This document shows, piece by piece, positions 1 to 8,308 of a stretch of DNA of 64,000 nt. Each line of letters opens with the position of its first letter. The first letter of the stretch is position 1. Source of the stretch: Futiania mangrovi (lineage in GTDB: Bacteria; Pseudomonadota; Alphaproteobacteria; Futianiales; Futianiaceae); contig NZ_JAMZFT010000001.1 of NCBI RefSeq assembly GCF_024158125.1, positions 1,240,001 through 1,304,000 on the forward strand, in the 5' to 3' direction. Below the pieces are notes generated by a model. That model was not told where the DNA came from and did not search any database. It saw nothing but the letters and a program-made list of their open reading frames with translations. The position numbers and the translations under genes are program-made.

Positions 1-686
1 GTGCGGTGTGCACCGGCTGCTACATCCTCGCGCATGCCGGGCTGCTCGATGGCTACCGCTGCACGATCCATTGGGAAAACCTCGCGTCCTTTACCGAGGA
101 ATTTCCCGATATCACTGTTTCGACGCACCTTTTCGAGATTGACCGCAACCGCTTCTCGTCCGCTGGCGGCACCTCGCCCATCGACATGATGGTCACGCTG
201 ATCGCGCTGGCGGAGGACCGGGATCTGGCGCAACAGGTGGCGGAAGAACTGATCCACGCGCCGATCCGAGACCAGACGGAGCATCAGCGCATCTCGCTCC
301 CCGCCCGCATCGGCGCGCGTCACCCGAAGCTCGTGCAGATCGTCGCGGCGATGGAGGAGAATTTGGAAGACCCGCTCTCGCCCGCCGAGCTTGCGCGGGA
401 CGCCGGCCTCTCGACGCGGCAGCTCGAACGCCTGTTCCGCCGGTATCTCAACCGCTCGCCAAAGCGATATTACCTCGAGTTGCGCCTTCAGAAGGCCCGG
501 CAACTCCTTCTGCAGACAGATATGTCCGTCATCAATGTGGCGATGGCGTGCGGCTTCACCTCGCCCTCCCACTTCTCCAAGTGCTACCGCGCCTTCTTCG
601 ACCGCACCCCCTATCGCGAGCGCGGCCTGCCCGGACCGCATCTCGCCCGCGCCGTCGAGCAGGCAGAAGATTTCGCCCGCGGCTGA
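1..686 (+). CDS. GlxA/GbdR-type AraC family transcriptional regulator, 5' truncated by window
   Basis: The gene enters from outside the window; the reading frame is open from base 3 and its start is not visible. The visible N-terminal part (CTGCYILAHAGLLDGYRCT) matches the end of the DJ-1/PfpI (GATase1-like) sensor domain of GlxA-type regulators. The last ~100 residues form an AraC double helix-turn-helix, with LSTRQLERLFRRYL as first recognition region and ACGFTSPSHFSKCYR as second. GbdR, CdhR and ArgR of pseudomonads have this architecture and control betaine, carnitine or arginine use. It lies beside the corrinoid/DUF1638 pair and the betaine methyltransferase, so control of that locus is likely (inference). 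Two TGTCGC half-sites at 2065-2094 are a candidate target. Confidence 0.9.
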   Translation, partial: AVCTGCYILAHAGLLDGYRCTIHWENLASFTEEFPDITVSTHLFEIDRNRFSSAGGTSPIDMMVTLIALAEDRDLAQQVAEELIHAPIRDQTEHQRISLPARIGARHPKLVQIVAAMEENLEDPLSPAELARDAGLSTRQLERLFRRYLNRSPKRYYLELRLQKARQLLLQTDMSVINVAMACGFTSPSHFSKCYRAFFDRTPYRERGLPGPHLARAVEQAEDFARG

Positions 687-690
687 CCGC

Positions 691-1281
691 TCAGGCTGCG
701 AGGAACCGTGCCAGATCGCCGTAGCCGGTGACGCGCCGCTCGAAAGCGAGGCCGAGACGCCGGGCCGCGTCCTGCGCCCTCTCCGTCAGGTCCGGATCGT
801 CGGTCTGGGCGAGGTAGACCACGCGCTCGTAATTTCCGAAATAGAGGTCGCGCAACTCTGGATGCCTGTCGAGGCCCAGGCCCGCCCACACGATCGCGTC
901 GAACTGCCGCGCAAGGAAATCCGTCAGAAAAAAGGATGTTACGTCGCGTTCTTCCGTTTCGGCGAACCTGTCGAGGCCGCTGAAGAACGCATAGCAATGG
1001 GGACCCGCGATCCGCTCCGCCCCCTCCTCCGCAAGCACGGCGTCGAGCCGCCCGCCGGTCCCGCAATCGCCGTAGAGGACGAGCGGGCGCGCGCCTTCCG
1101 CCTTCGCCTGGCGGATCTTCGCGCGCACGGCCTCCGGAATCCGGTCGGGGCGGTTGTGCAGTTCCGCCGGCAGGCAGCGCAGGTCGACGCCCTCCAGCCC
1201 CTGCTGATCCAGCACGGCCAGCACCTCGCGTGCGAGCGCGCCGCACGCGATCAGGACGGTGCGGGGCCGGCCGGTCGTCAT
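691..1281 (-). CDS. DUF1638 domain-containing protein
   Basis: This 196-residue soluble protein has the features of the DUF1638 family: an N-terminal CGALAREV segment, a central LVLYGDCGTGG segment, and HCYAFF followed by a C-terminal half rich in aromatic residues. The biochemical role is not established. DUF1638 genes are repeatedly found next to corrinoid proteins and MttB/MtgB-type methyltransferases, so a helper role in methyl transfer is the usual guess. Here it follows the corrinoid protein gene by one base on the same strand, which suggests one transcript and probably translational coupling. It ends four bases from the convergent regulator gene. Family assignment is fairly sure, function is unknown. 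Confidence 0.8.
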   Translation of the reverse strand: MTTGRPRTVLIACGALAREVLAVLDQQGLEGVDLRCLPAELHNRPDRIPEAVRAKIRQAKAEGARPLVLYGDCGTGGRLDAVLAEEGAERIAGPHCYAFFSGLDRFAETEERDVTSFFLTDFLARQFDAIVWAGLGLDRHPELRDLYFGNYERVVYLAQTDDPDLTERAQDAARRLGLAFERRVTGYGDLARFLAA

Positions 1282-1282
1282 C

Positions 1283-1990
<708 letters not shown>

Positions 1991-2064
1991 GGGTCATCTC
2001 CTGCCGTCCTGCAGACGTACGTCCGCTTAGTTAGAGGGTTCCGGGGGAAATTTCCGCCATCGTG

Positions 2065-2094
2065 TGCGACATGGCCGCCAACGATTGCGACATG
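2065..2094. promoter_or_regulatory. Direct repeat operator, two TGTCGC half-sites 21 bp apart
   Basis: The plus strand reads TGCGACATG at 2065-2073 and again at 2086-2094; on the minus strand this is CATGTCGCA twice, a period of exactly 21 bp. The repeat lies in the divergent gap between the corrinoid operon and the nitronate monooxygenase-like gene. From memory, the AraC-family ArgR of Pseudomonas aeruginosa, which like GlxA has a GATase1-like sensor domain, recognises tandem TGTCGC-containing half-sites with a 21-bp period. The match in core and spacing makes a binding site for the neighbouring regulator plausible. Which of the two divergent units it controls cannot be told from the sequence. 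Confidence 0.5.
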
Positions 2095-2180
2095 AAGGGG
2101 GCTGCCCTGCCGATCCGGGCCTTGGCTGCCGCTGCGGTATGCGTGCTAAATCGCGGAAAACCCCCACGGAGAGATACCCC

Positions 2181-3116
2181 ATGCCGATTCCGCCCGCCCT
2201 GTCGCGCAACCTGGCCCTGCCCGCGATCGCCTCGCCCATGTTCCTCGTCTCGGGGCCTGAACTGGTGCTCGCGTCCTGCAACGCCGGCGTGATCGGCACG
2301 TTTCCGGCGCTGAACCAGCGCACGACGGAAGGTTTCGCCGAATGGTGCGACATCATCGAGGGCGGGCGCACGCCCGATGCCGCGGCCTGGGGCGTCAACC
2401 TGGTCGTCCACCGCAGCAACACCCGCATCGACGCCGACCTCAAGGTCGTGGCGGACAAGAAGGTGCCGCTGATCATCACCTCGCTTGGCGCGGTGAAGGA
2501 ACTCGTCGACGAGGTGCACGCCTATGGCGGCGCGGTTTTCCACGACGTCATCAACCTGCGCCACGCGCGCAAGGCGGCGGAGGCGGGCGTCGACGGCCTC
2601 ATCCTCGTCTGCAACGGCGCGGGCGGCCACGCGGGCACGCTGAACCCCTTCGCCTTCGTGTCGGAGGTGCGGCAGATGTTCTCCGGCACCATCGTGCTCG
2701 CGGGCTGCCTCAACACGGGCCGCGACGTCGCCGCCGCCCGCGTCATGGGGGCGGACTTCGCCTATCTCGGCACGCGCTTCATCGCGACGCAGGAGAGCCG
2801 CGGCCCGGACGACTACAAGCAGATGATCATCGAGGCGGAGGCCAAGGACATCGTCTACACGCCCGCCATCTCCGGCGTGCACGGCAGCTTCATGCGCCAG
2901 AGCATCGTCGAGGCCGGTCTCGACCCCGACAATCTGCCGGAGGGGCATCAGATCGACTTCAGCAAGGAAGGCCGGGAGGCGCGCGCCTGGAAGACCGTGT
3001 GGTCGGCGGGCCAGGGCGTCGGCGGCATCCACGACAACCCGACCACCGCGGAACTCGTCGCCCGCCTGAAAGCCGAGTACGATGCCGCAATCGCCGAGGC
3101 AGGGCGCCCCTTCTGA
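2181..3116 (+). CDS. Nitronate monooxygenase / 2-nitropropane dioxygenase family flavoprotein
   Basis: This 311-residue TIM-barrel flavoprotein begins LALPAIASPMFLVSGPELV, the typical first strand and FMN site of the family, and continues with CNGAGGHAG around residues 150-158 and GADFAYLGTRFIAT around 190-203, which hold the phosphate-binding loops. Family members oxidise alkyl nitronates, while others are enoyl-ACP reductase-like or of unknown substrate, so the exact reaction is open. The ATG at 2181 is chosen because GGAGA lies 10 bases upstream and homology begins right after it; the frame is open further upstream but that part does not look coding. It is divergent from the corrinoid operon and shares the possible operator at 2065-2094. 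Confidence 0.85.
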   Translation: MPIPPALSRNLALPAIASPMFLVSGPELVLASCNAGVIGTFPALNQRTTEGFAEWCDIIEGGRTPDAAAWGVNLVVHRSNTRIDADLKVVADKKVPLIITSLGAVKELVDEVHAYGGAVFHDVINLRHARKAAEAGVDGLILVCNGAGGHAGTLNPFAFVSEVRQMFSGTIVLAGCLNTGRDVAAARVMGADFAYLGTRFIATQESRGPDDYKQMIIEAEAKDIVYTPAISGVHGSFMRQSIVEAGLDPDNLPEGHQIDFSKEGREARAWKTVWSAGQGVGGIHDNPTTAELVARLKAEYDAAIAEAGRPF

Positions 3117-3134
3117 ACCTGCGCCGACAGCCAT

Positions 3135-4166
3135 TCAGGCCCGCCTGCGTCCGCGGCGGCGGCCGGCACGCGCCTCGTCGTCTCCCGCCGCGGGTGCGGC
3201 GCCGCCCGCGCGCGCAAGTTCGGAGATCTCGCCGAGCCGGGCTTCCACCTCCTCCGGCGTCGGGCGCGCGCCGGGCGTGTAGCCTTCGAGCGCGTCGCGC
3301 ATCGCCTTCAGATGCTCGGGCTTCGTGCCGCAGCAGCCGCCGATGATCCGCGCGCCCGCGTCGAGCGCGAGGCGGGCATAGTCCGCCATCAACTCAGGCG
3401 TGCCGGTGTAGGCGATCTCGCCGTCGACGAACTTCGGCACGCCGCAATTGGCCTTGGCGACCACGACCGCCCCGGGCCGTGCGCTGGAGATGCCGAGCAC
3501 GGTGCACACAAGCTCGCTCGCGCCCACGCCGCAGTTGGCGCCGATGGCGCAGGGTTCGGGGTGCAGATGGCCCGAAAGCTCCCCGAGCGCTGCGGGGGTG
3601 ATGCCCATCATGGTGCGGCCGGCGGTGTCGAAGCTCATGGTCGCGACGATGGGAACGCCGGCGCGTGCCGCCCCTTCGATCGCCGCGCGGACCTCGTTCT
3701 CCGCCGACATGGTCTCGATCCAGAGCGCGTCCGCCCCGCCCGCCTTCAGGCCCTCCGCCTGCTCGGCGAAGGTTTCGACCGCGTCCTCGTAGGCAAGTGC
3801 GCCCACAGGCTCCAGCAGTTCGCCGGTCGGCCCCATGGAGCCCGCGACGACCACCGGGCGGCCGGCGGCGTCTGCAACCTTGCGGGCGATCGCAGCGGCG
3901 GCCGCGTTCAACTCGTGCACGCGGCCCTGCGCCTGGTGCAGCTTCAGCCGGTGGCGGTTCGCGCCGAAACTGTTGGTCAGGATGATGTCTGCGCCCGCCT
4001 CGACGAAGGCGCGGTGCAGCGCCTCGACGCGGTCCGGGTGGTCGACGTTCCAGAACTCCGGCGGGTCACCGGATTCCAGCCCCATCGCGAAGAAATTCGT
4101 GCCCGTCGCCCCGTCGGCCAGAAGCCAGGGACGTTCGTCGAGCAGCGTCTGCAAGAGCGAGGTCAT
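3135..4166 (-). CDS. bmt: Betaine-homocysteine S-methyltransferase-like protein (homocysteine S-methyltransferase family)
   Basis: This 343-residue enzyme transfers a methyl group to homocysteine to form methionine, with glycine betaine as likely donor. It has the pterin-free homocysteine methyltransferase fold: LADGATGTNF near the N-terminus, TNSFGANRHRL at 64-74, and the zinc ligands Cys212 (GANCG) and Cys278/Cys279 (GGCCG). The C-terminus is a basic RRRGRRRA tail. The start is supported by AAGGAG seven bases upstream. Similar genes of Rhodobacterales are usually annotated Bmt. With the adjacent corrinoid protein, the locus would move betaine methyl groups to methionine or C1 metabolism, though donor specificity cannot be read from the sequence. 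Confidence 0.85.
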   Translation of the reverse strand: MTSLLQTLLDERPWLLADGATGTNFFAMGLESGDPPEFWNVDHPDRVEALHRAFVEAGADIILTNSFGANRHRLKLHQAQGRVHELNAAAAAIARKVADAAGRPVVVAGSMGPTGELLEPVGALAYEDAVETFAEQAEGLKAGGADALWIETMSAENEVRAAIEGAARAGVPIVATMSFDTAGRTMMGITPAALGELSGHLHPEPCAIGANCGVGASELVCTVLGISSARPGAVVVAKANCGVPKFVDGEIAYTGTPELMADYARLALDAGARIIGGCCGTKPEHLKAMRDALEGYTPGARPTPEEVEARLGEISELARAGGAAPAAGDDEARAGRRRGRRRA

Positions 4167-4190
4167 GCGTCATCTCCTTGAAGATAACGA

Positions 4191-4219
4191 TATGTAGAAA
4201 ACTTTATATCCCCTTGCAA
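4191..4219 (-). promoter_or_regulatory. Predicted sigma-70 promoter of bmt
   Basis: On the minus strand TTGCAA (4214-4219) is followed after 17 bases by TACATA (4191-4196), in an AT-rich stretch that stands out from the surrounding GC-rich DNA. Initiation would give a leader of about 18 bases that contains the AAGGAG of bmt. The -10 match is only moderate, so this is a prediction. Confidence 0.4.
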
Positions 4220-4376
4220 CCGCTGTCTGCGCCCACGGCAGCGGCGGGAGCGTTAACCATACCAAATTGAATTAACTATATTTTCTGGTCCGAATCGGAG
4301 CAGGTGCCCCTTGCGGATCGTTTCATTTCGATTAAACTTTGATCGAATTCGGGACGGGGAAACGTGACGGCCAGCC

Positions 4377-4466
4377 ATGACCCTCACATTGTTCGAACGG
4401 TTCTTGTGCCTTCAGGTCGGGTTTGCGCTCGATGCGCTGCTCGCCGCGCTGGAACGGCTCGCCTGA
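4377..4466 (+). CDS. Possible 29-residue small protein
   Basis: The ATG opens a 29-codon frame encoding MTLTLFERFLCLQVGFALD followed by ALLAALERLA, an amphipathic or single-span hydrophobic helix. It occupies an otherwise gene-free stretch of 345 bases between bmt and sufE. Upstream, TTGCGG and TAAACT separated by 16 bases could be a promoter. No strong ribosome-binding site is seen; GGGGA lies 17 bases away. It could be a real membrane microprotein, part of an untranslated RNA, or chance. The rest of the stretch (4167-4376) is AT-rich and contains two TTAAC(C/T)ATA elements 19 bp apart, but no other gene. Confidence 0.25.
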   Translation: MTLTLFERFLCLQVGFALDALLAALERLA

Positions 4467-4511
4467 GGCCGCCCCGCCTCCAACCCCTCGCTTCACAAAC
4501 TTCATGCCAGG

Positions 4512-4952
4512 TCAGTGAAGGCGCCCATGTACCGGGCGCTCCCCGCGCGCATAGGCCTGCACATAGCGCACCATGGAGGCGAGGCCGTTCGATCGCTGCG
4601 GCGTCAGGTGCTCGGTCAGGCCGAGCCTGGCAAGCGCGCCCTGCGCGTCGATTTCGAGGATCTCCGCCCGCGTCCTGCCGGAATAGAGCGCGAGCAGGAT
4701 TGCCACCAGCCCGCGGACGAGATGGCTGTCTGAATCGCCCCGGAAGACCAGCACGTCGCGCGCCTCGTCGAGGTCTGCACGCAACCAGACCTGGCTGACG
4801 CACCCCTCCACCTTCGTTGCGTCCGAATGATCGGCGGGGTCGAGCGGCTCAAGCTCTTTCCCAAGCTCGATCACATAGCGGTAGCGGTCTTCCCAATCGT
4901 CGAGAAGTTCGAAGTTTTCGACCAGGTCGTCGAGTGTCGGCAGGCTGCTCAT
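4512..4952 (-). CDS. sufE: SufE family cysteine desulfurase sulfur acceptor
   Basis: This 146-residue protein accepts persulfide sulfur from a SufS-type cysteine desulfurase and passes it on to Fe-S cluster assembly in the cytoplasm. The SufE fold is shown by the N-terminal LDDLVENFELLDDWEDRYRY, and by KVEGCVSQVWL, where Cys51 is the conserved persulfide-carrying residue. Length fits the family (about 140). The ATG at 4952 is chosen because homology starts there; the frame extends upstream for about 48 codons without family similarity. No suf operon genes are adjacent, so it is a stand-alone gene here. Confidence 0.92.
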   Translation of the reverse strand: MSSLPTLDDLVENFELLDDWEDRYRYVIELGKELEPLDPADHSDATKVEGCVSQVWLRADLDEARDVLVFRGDSDSHLVRGLVAILLALYSGRTRAEILEIDAQGALARLGLTEHLTPQRSNGLASMVRYVQAYARGERPVHGRLH

Positions 4953-5030
4953 GGGGCGTGATGTAGCGGGCAGGACTGTCTGCGTCACCCCCTCCCGGAC
5001 CTCCCGCCCCGATTTTTCGGGGGGATCCGC

Positions 5031-5058
5031 TTGACACATGGCCGCCCATCCTGACAAT
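5031..5058 (+). promoter_or_regulatory. Predicted sigma-70 promoter upstream of the CCPC protein gene
   Basis: A perfect -35 TTGACA (5031-5036) is followed after 16 bases by GACAAT (5053-5058), four of six matches to the -10 consensus. Transcription would start about 30 bases before the ATG at 5095. Confidence 0.5.
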
Positions 5059-5059
5059 C

Positions 5060-5082
5060 TGCAAATGCAAACTCTTTGCAAT
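5060..5082. promoter_or_regulatory. TGCAAA/TTTGCA inverted repeat, possible operator
   Basis: TGCAAA occurs at 5060-5065 and 5066-5071, and the inverse TTTGCA at 5075-5080; the last two form a perfect inverted repeat with a three-base centre. The elements sit just downstream of the predicted -10 box, where a repressor would block initiation. TTTGCAAA-type sites are known for ScfR-class regulators such as PccR and RamB, but the spacing here (not TTTGCAAA-N4-TTTGCAAA) does not fit the PccR site exactly. Confidence 0.35.
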
Positions 5083-5094
5083 ATGGATTGAGCC

Positions 5095-5664
5095 ATGCCC
5101 CTGCCCCGCCGCTACACGATTCCCGTATCCGACCGCAGATGGATACGCGACCTGACCGAGGCGGAGCGTCTCGTCATCTGGTCGATCCGCCGCTGGGCTT
5201 CTGGGCGCGAGCATTGGCCGCTCGTCTGGCGGGAGCATGGGAAGCTGCTGGGCGCCTATCACGGACATGCGACTCTCGCCGCCCTCGTCCGCTACCTCGG
5301 CGCGATCTGCAAGGATGCGGGCCGCACCGTCGGCCACCACGCCGCCTGCTGCCCTTGCGTGGGGCGGGACGAGGCGCTGATGCTCAGCCTCGCGGCCGCC
5401 GCGCACGCAGGACACCACGGCCTTGCGACTGCGCATGCCGCCACGCTCCTGTCCCCCGATGGCATGATCCTGGCCGACCGCACCCGCGCGGCGATTGCTG
5501 CCGGCGCCGCTCTCGCCGCGGCGATGGAGGCAGCGGGCTGGCCGCTCGCCTATCGTGGGGACTGGCGCGTGCGTGATATCGCCCCGGCCGGGAACCGCGA
5601 CGCGGCCCCCTCGATCTCGGCCGACCCGCCGGTGCACACCGTCCCGCGCTTCCCACGCGCGTGA
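5095..5664 (+). CDS. Hypothetical protein with HHxxCCPCxxxDE motif
   Basis: I do not recognise this 189-residue protein. It is probably soluble and helical: the first half is rich in Trp and Arg (LTEAERLVIWSIRRW, then HWPLVWREHGKLLG), the middle holds GHHAACCPCVGRDE around residues 81-94, and an Ala-rich helical part and a proline-rich tail follow. The His-His and Cys-Cys-x-Cys cluster next to Asp-Glu could bind a metal or an Fe-S centre, but no known family was matched. It has its own predicted promoter and possible operator, and faces aceB convergently. The coding frame is well supported by its GC-rich third positions and by the upstream signals. Confidence 0.75.
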   Translation: MPLPRRYTIPVSDRRWIRDLTEAERLVIWSIRRWASGREHWPLVWREHGKLLGAYHGHATLAALVRYLGAICKDAGRTVGHHAACCPCVGRDEALMLSLAAAAHAGHHGLATAHAATLLSPDGMILADRTRAAIAAGAALAAAMEAAGWPLAYRGDWRVRDIAPAGNRDAAPSISADPPVHTVPRFPRA

Positions 5665-5669
5665 CCCTG

Positions 5670-5708
5670 GCGGCCGGGGAAGGCTTCCTGTCCCCCTTCC
5701 CCGGCCGC
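5670..5708 (+). terminator. Hairpin terminator between convergent genes
   Basis: CGGCCGGGGAAGG (5671-5683) pairs perfectly with CCTTCCCCGGCCG (5695-5707) around an 11-base loop, and one more G-C pair closes the base. GTTTCTCC follows, a weak T tract. It ends the gene at 5095-5664 and also lies just past the aceB stop. Confidence 0.6.
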
Positions 5709-5715
5709 GTTTCTC

Positions 5716-7302
5716 CTACATGCCCGCCTCGACGATGGCCTCGTAGGCCGGGGTCGTCAGGAAGGCCGGGAAGTCTTCCGCCACGCACATCTCGTGGAAC
5801 AGCTCGATGGCGCGGTCGAACGCGCCGCCCGTGAAGCGCGAGGTTTCCTGCTTGTAGATCGTCTCGAAGAGCGAGGGCGAAAGCTCCACCCCGTCGTCGA
5901 AGCGCGCCTTGTGGCGAAGCTGCTGCCAGATCTGGGCGCGGCTGATCTCGGCCGTCGCCGCGTCCTCCATGAGGTTGTAGAGCGGCACGCAGCCAAGGCC
6001 CCGCAGCCATGCTTCGAGATATTGCAGGCCGACGCGGATGTTGGCGCGCAGTTCCGCTTCCGTCCGCGGCCCTTCCGGCAGCGCCAGCAGGTCGGCCGCA
6101 CTCACCTCGACGTCGTGGCGCGGTTTCGCCGCAATCTGGTTGGCGCCGGGCATGATCTCGTCGAACACCGCCTTGGCGATGGGCACGAGCGCCGGATGCG
6201 CGACCCAGGTACCGTCGTGGCCGTCGGTCGCCTCGCGCGTCTTGTCGGCGCGCACCTTGTCCATCGCGGCCTTGTTCGCCGCCTCGTCGCCCTTGATCGG
6301 GATCTGCGCCGCCATGCCCCCCATCGCGTGCGCGCCGCGCCGATGGCAGGTCTTGATGCACAATTGAGAATAGGCGCGCATGAAGGGCTGCGTCATGCCA
6401 ACCGCCGAGCGGTCCGGAAGCACGAACTCAGGTCTGTTCCGGAACTTCTTGATAAAGCTGAAAATATAGTCCCAGCGCCCGCAGTTCAGCCCGACGATGT
6501 GGTCGCGGAGTTCATAGAGGATCTCATCCATCTGGAAGGCCGCCGTGATCGTCTCGATCAGAACGGTGGACTTCACCGTACCCACCGGCAGGCCCAGATG
6601 CTCCTGCGCCATTGAGATCACGTCGTTCCACAGACGCGCCTCCAGGTAATGCTCCATCTTCGGCAGGTAGTAGTAAGGGCCGGAGTGCCCCTTCTTCAGC
6701 GCGGCGTGATTGTGGAAGAGATAGAGCGCGAAGTCGAAGATGGACCCTGAAACCCTTGATTTATCGACAAGAACATGCGCCTCGTCCAGGTGCCATCCGC
6801 GCGGACGGACCAGCAGGACGGCATGGTTCTCGTTGAGCTTGTAGGCCTTGCCCGTCACCTCGTCGGTGAAGTCGATCTCGCGCCGGTTGGCAGCGCGCAG
6901 GTTGATCTGGCCGCCGATCATGTTGTCCCAGGTCGGCGTCGACGCATCCTCGAAGTCCGCCATGAAGCACGACGCGCCGGAGTTGAGCGCGTTGATGACC
7001 ATCTTGCGGTCGACGGGGCCGGTGATCTCGACCCGGCGGTCCTGCAGGTCCTCCGGAGTGCCGCGGATCGTCCAGTCGCCCTTCCGGATCTCCGCCGTCT
7101 CGGGCAGGAAATCGAGGCCCAGCCCGCGGTCGAGGTCGACCTGCCGGGCGGCGCGTTCGGCCAGCAACTCCTTGCGGGTGCCGTCGAAGGCGCGGTGCAA
7201 CTTCGCCACCAGCTCCAGCGCCTCGCGCGTCAGGATGGTCTCGTAGCCGGGCTTGATCGGCCCCGTGATCTCCATGCCGTGCGGCAGGTCGAGCGTGCTC
7301 AT
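5716..7302 (-). CDS. aceB: Malate synthase A
   Basis: Malate synthase condenses glyoxylate and acetyl-CoA to malate. The 528-residue length fits the A isoform, not the ~720-residue G form. The family signature GLNCGRWDYIFSFIKKF is seen around residues 265-281, and the C-terminal part contains LMEDAATAEISRAQIWQ, which includes the catalytic Asp region. The second of two in-frame ATGs (7302) is preferred, because GGAGG lies eight bases upstream of it but only two bases from the first (7308). No isocitrate lyase gene is present, so use in the glyoxylate shunt or the ethylmalonyl-CoA pathway cannot be decided here. Confidence 0.95.
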   Translation of the reverse strand: MSTLDLPHGMEITGPIKPGYETILTREALELVAKLHRAFDGTRKELLAERAARQVDLDRGLGLDFLPETAEIRKGDWTIRGTPEDLQDRRVEITGPVDRKMVINALNSGASCFMADFEDASTPTWDNMIGGQINLRAANRREIDFTDEVTGKAYKLNENHAVLLVRPRGWHLDEAHVLVDKSRVSGSIFDFALYLFHNHAALKKGHSGPYYYLPKMEHYLEARLWNDVISMAQEHLGLPVGTVKSTVLIETITAAFQMDEILYELRDHIVGLNCGRWDYIFSFIKKFRNRPEFVLPDRSAVGMTQPFMRAYSQLCIKTCHRRGAHAMGGMAAQIPIKGDEAANKAAMDKVRADKTREATDGHDGTWVAHPALVPIAKAVFDEIMPGANQIAAKPRHDVEVSAADLLALPEGPRTEAELRANIRVGLQYLEAWLRGLGCVPLYNLMEDAATAEISRAQIWQQLRHKARFDDGVELSPSLFETIYKQETSRFTGGAFDRAIELFHEMCVAEDFPAFLTTPAYEAIVEAGM

Positions 7303-7418
7303 GGACATGTCCTCCGTCCTGGGTCTTTAGGGCCGGTCGTGGCGGTGCCGGCGTTTCGCGGGAAAGAAGGAAACAGACCGGAGGCTTCTTTCCAAGAGCG
7401 AACGAATGCGAATGTTCT

Positions 7419-8156
7419 TCAACGCTGCGGAAACAATGCGGCCATGTCCCCGGCAGAGGTGGGAACGCCCGACAAGGCGGGCGCCCCGATCTCGCGCACC
7501 AGCTTCTCCACGATGGCGTTCGCAAAGTCCTCGTAATCGTTGGCAATCTCGGCAAATGCGCCGGGTCCGCCGATCACGTTGCCCCGATAGTAATAATAGA
7601 GGAAGCGGTCCTCGTTGAGGATCGGCAAACCGTTGATGCCGATGCCCTGCGCCACGATGGCATCGCGCACGCTGGCAACGTCGCCGCCCCGGTTCTCCCG
7701 CCCGTCGCCGGAAAGGTCGATCACCCGTCGTTGACCGTCGAAGCCGTTGCCCGCAAACAGGGCCGCCGCATGGGTCAGCGCCGCGGCAATCCCCGTCCCG
7801 CCGCCGATATACGCCCGCTCCAGCCCCGCAAGCCGGGCCGCCAGTGCCTCCGCATCCGCCTCCCCCCGCAAGTGCGTCCAGGCGATGGAGACGGTCTGCT
7901 CGCGGAAACCTGCCCATTGCGTCACCGCGATGGCGACGCCGCCCTCTCCCGCCCGGGCGATGGCCTGCTGCACGCGCGGATGGACAAAGGCGGCGGCGAG
8001 GCCGCGCGCCTGCAGGGCGAACTCCTCCGCGTTCACGCTCTCGGAGGTATCGAGCGCCAGCACGAGCTCCAGCGCGACCGGCGTCTCCGCACCCGCGGGC
8101 GCCACCCAGAGCCCGGCCGACACGCCAGCCGCGAGAAGACTGCGAAGGATACCCAT
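7419..8156 (-). CDS. DUF1194 domain-containing VWA-like exported protein
   Basis: This 245-residue protein has an N-terminal signal peptide (MGILRSLLAAGVSAGLWVAP, cleavage likely after PAGA) followed by a von Willebrand A-like fold. LALDTSESVN gives the DxSxS metal-ion-dependent adhesion site, and VIDLSGDGREN is the second conserved strand of DUF1194. Such proteins are periplasmic and of unknown partner. The ATG at 8156 is chosen because it directly precedes the signal peptide. It is divergent from the acyl-CoA synthetase gene, with 152 bases between the starts. Confidence 0.85.
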   Translation of the reverse strand: MGILRSLLAAGVSAGLWVAPAGAETPVALELVLALDTSESVNAEEFALQARGLAAAFVHPRVQQAIARAGEGGVAIAVTQWAGFREQTVSIAWTHLRGEADAEALAARLAGLERAYIGGGTGIAAALTHAAALFAGNGFDGQRRVIDLSGDGRENRGGDVASVRDAIVAQGIGINGLPILNEDRFLYYYYRGNVIGGPGAFAEIANDYEDFANAIVEKLVREIGAPALSGVPTSAGDMAALFPQR

Positions 8157-8308
8157 GACGGAAACTCTAGGGCGCATGGGTGCCGCGGGCCAGATGGTGC
8201 GCGTGAGCCGTTGCCGTCGGCCCTCCGAATGGCTAGCTTTCGCGGGCGAGGGAGAACCGTCGCGCGCCCGCCGCGTGCCGCCGAACGAACAGCCCTGAGG
8301 GAGAGCAG

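Noticed and set aside
4254-4282. Pair of TTAAC(C/T)ATA elements as a CtrA site
   Set aside because: They are 19 bp apart, not the N7 spacing; noted only as part of the AT-rich gap.
5058-5082. A PccR-type TTTGCAAA-N4-TTTGCAAA operator
   Set aside because: The half-sites are imperfect and their spacing does not fit; only a looser TGCAAA/TTTGCA inverted repeat is claimed.
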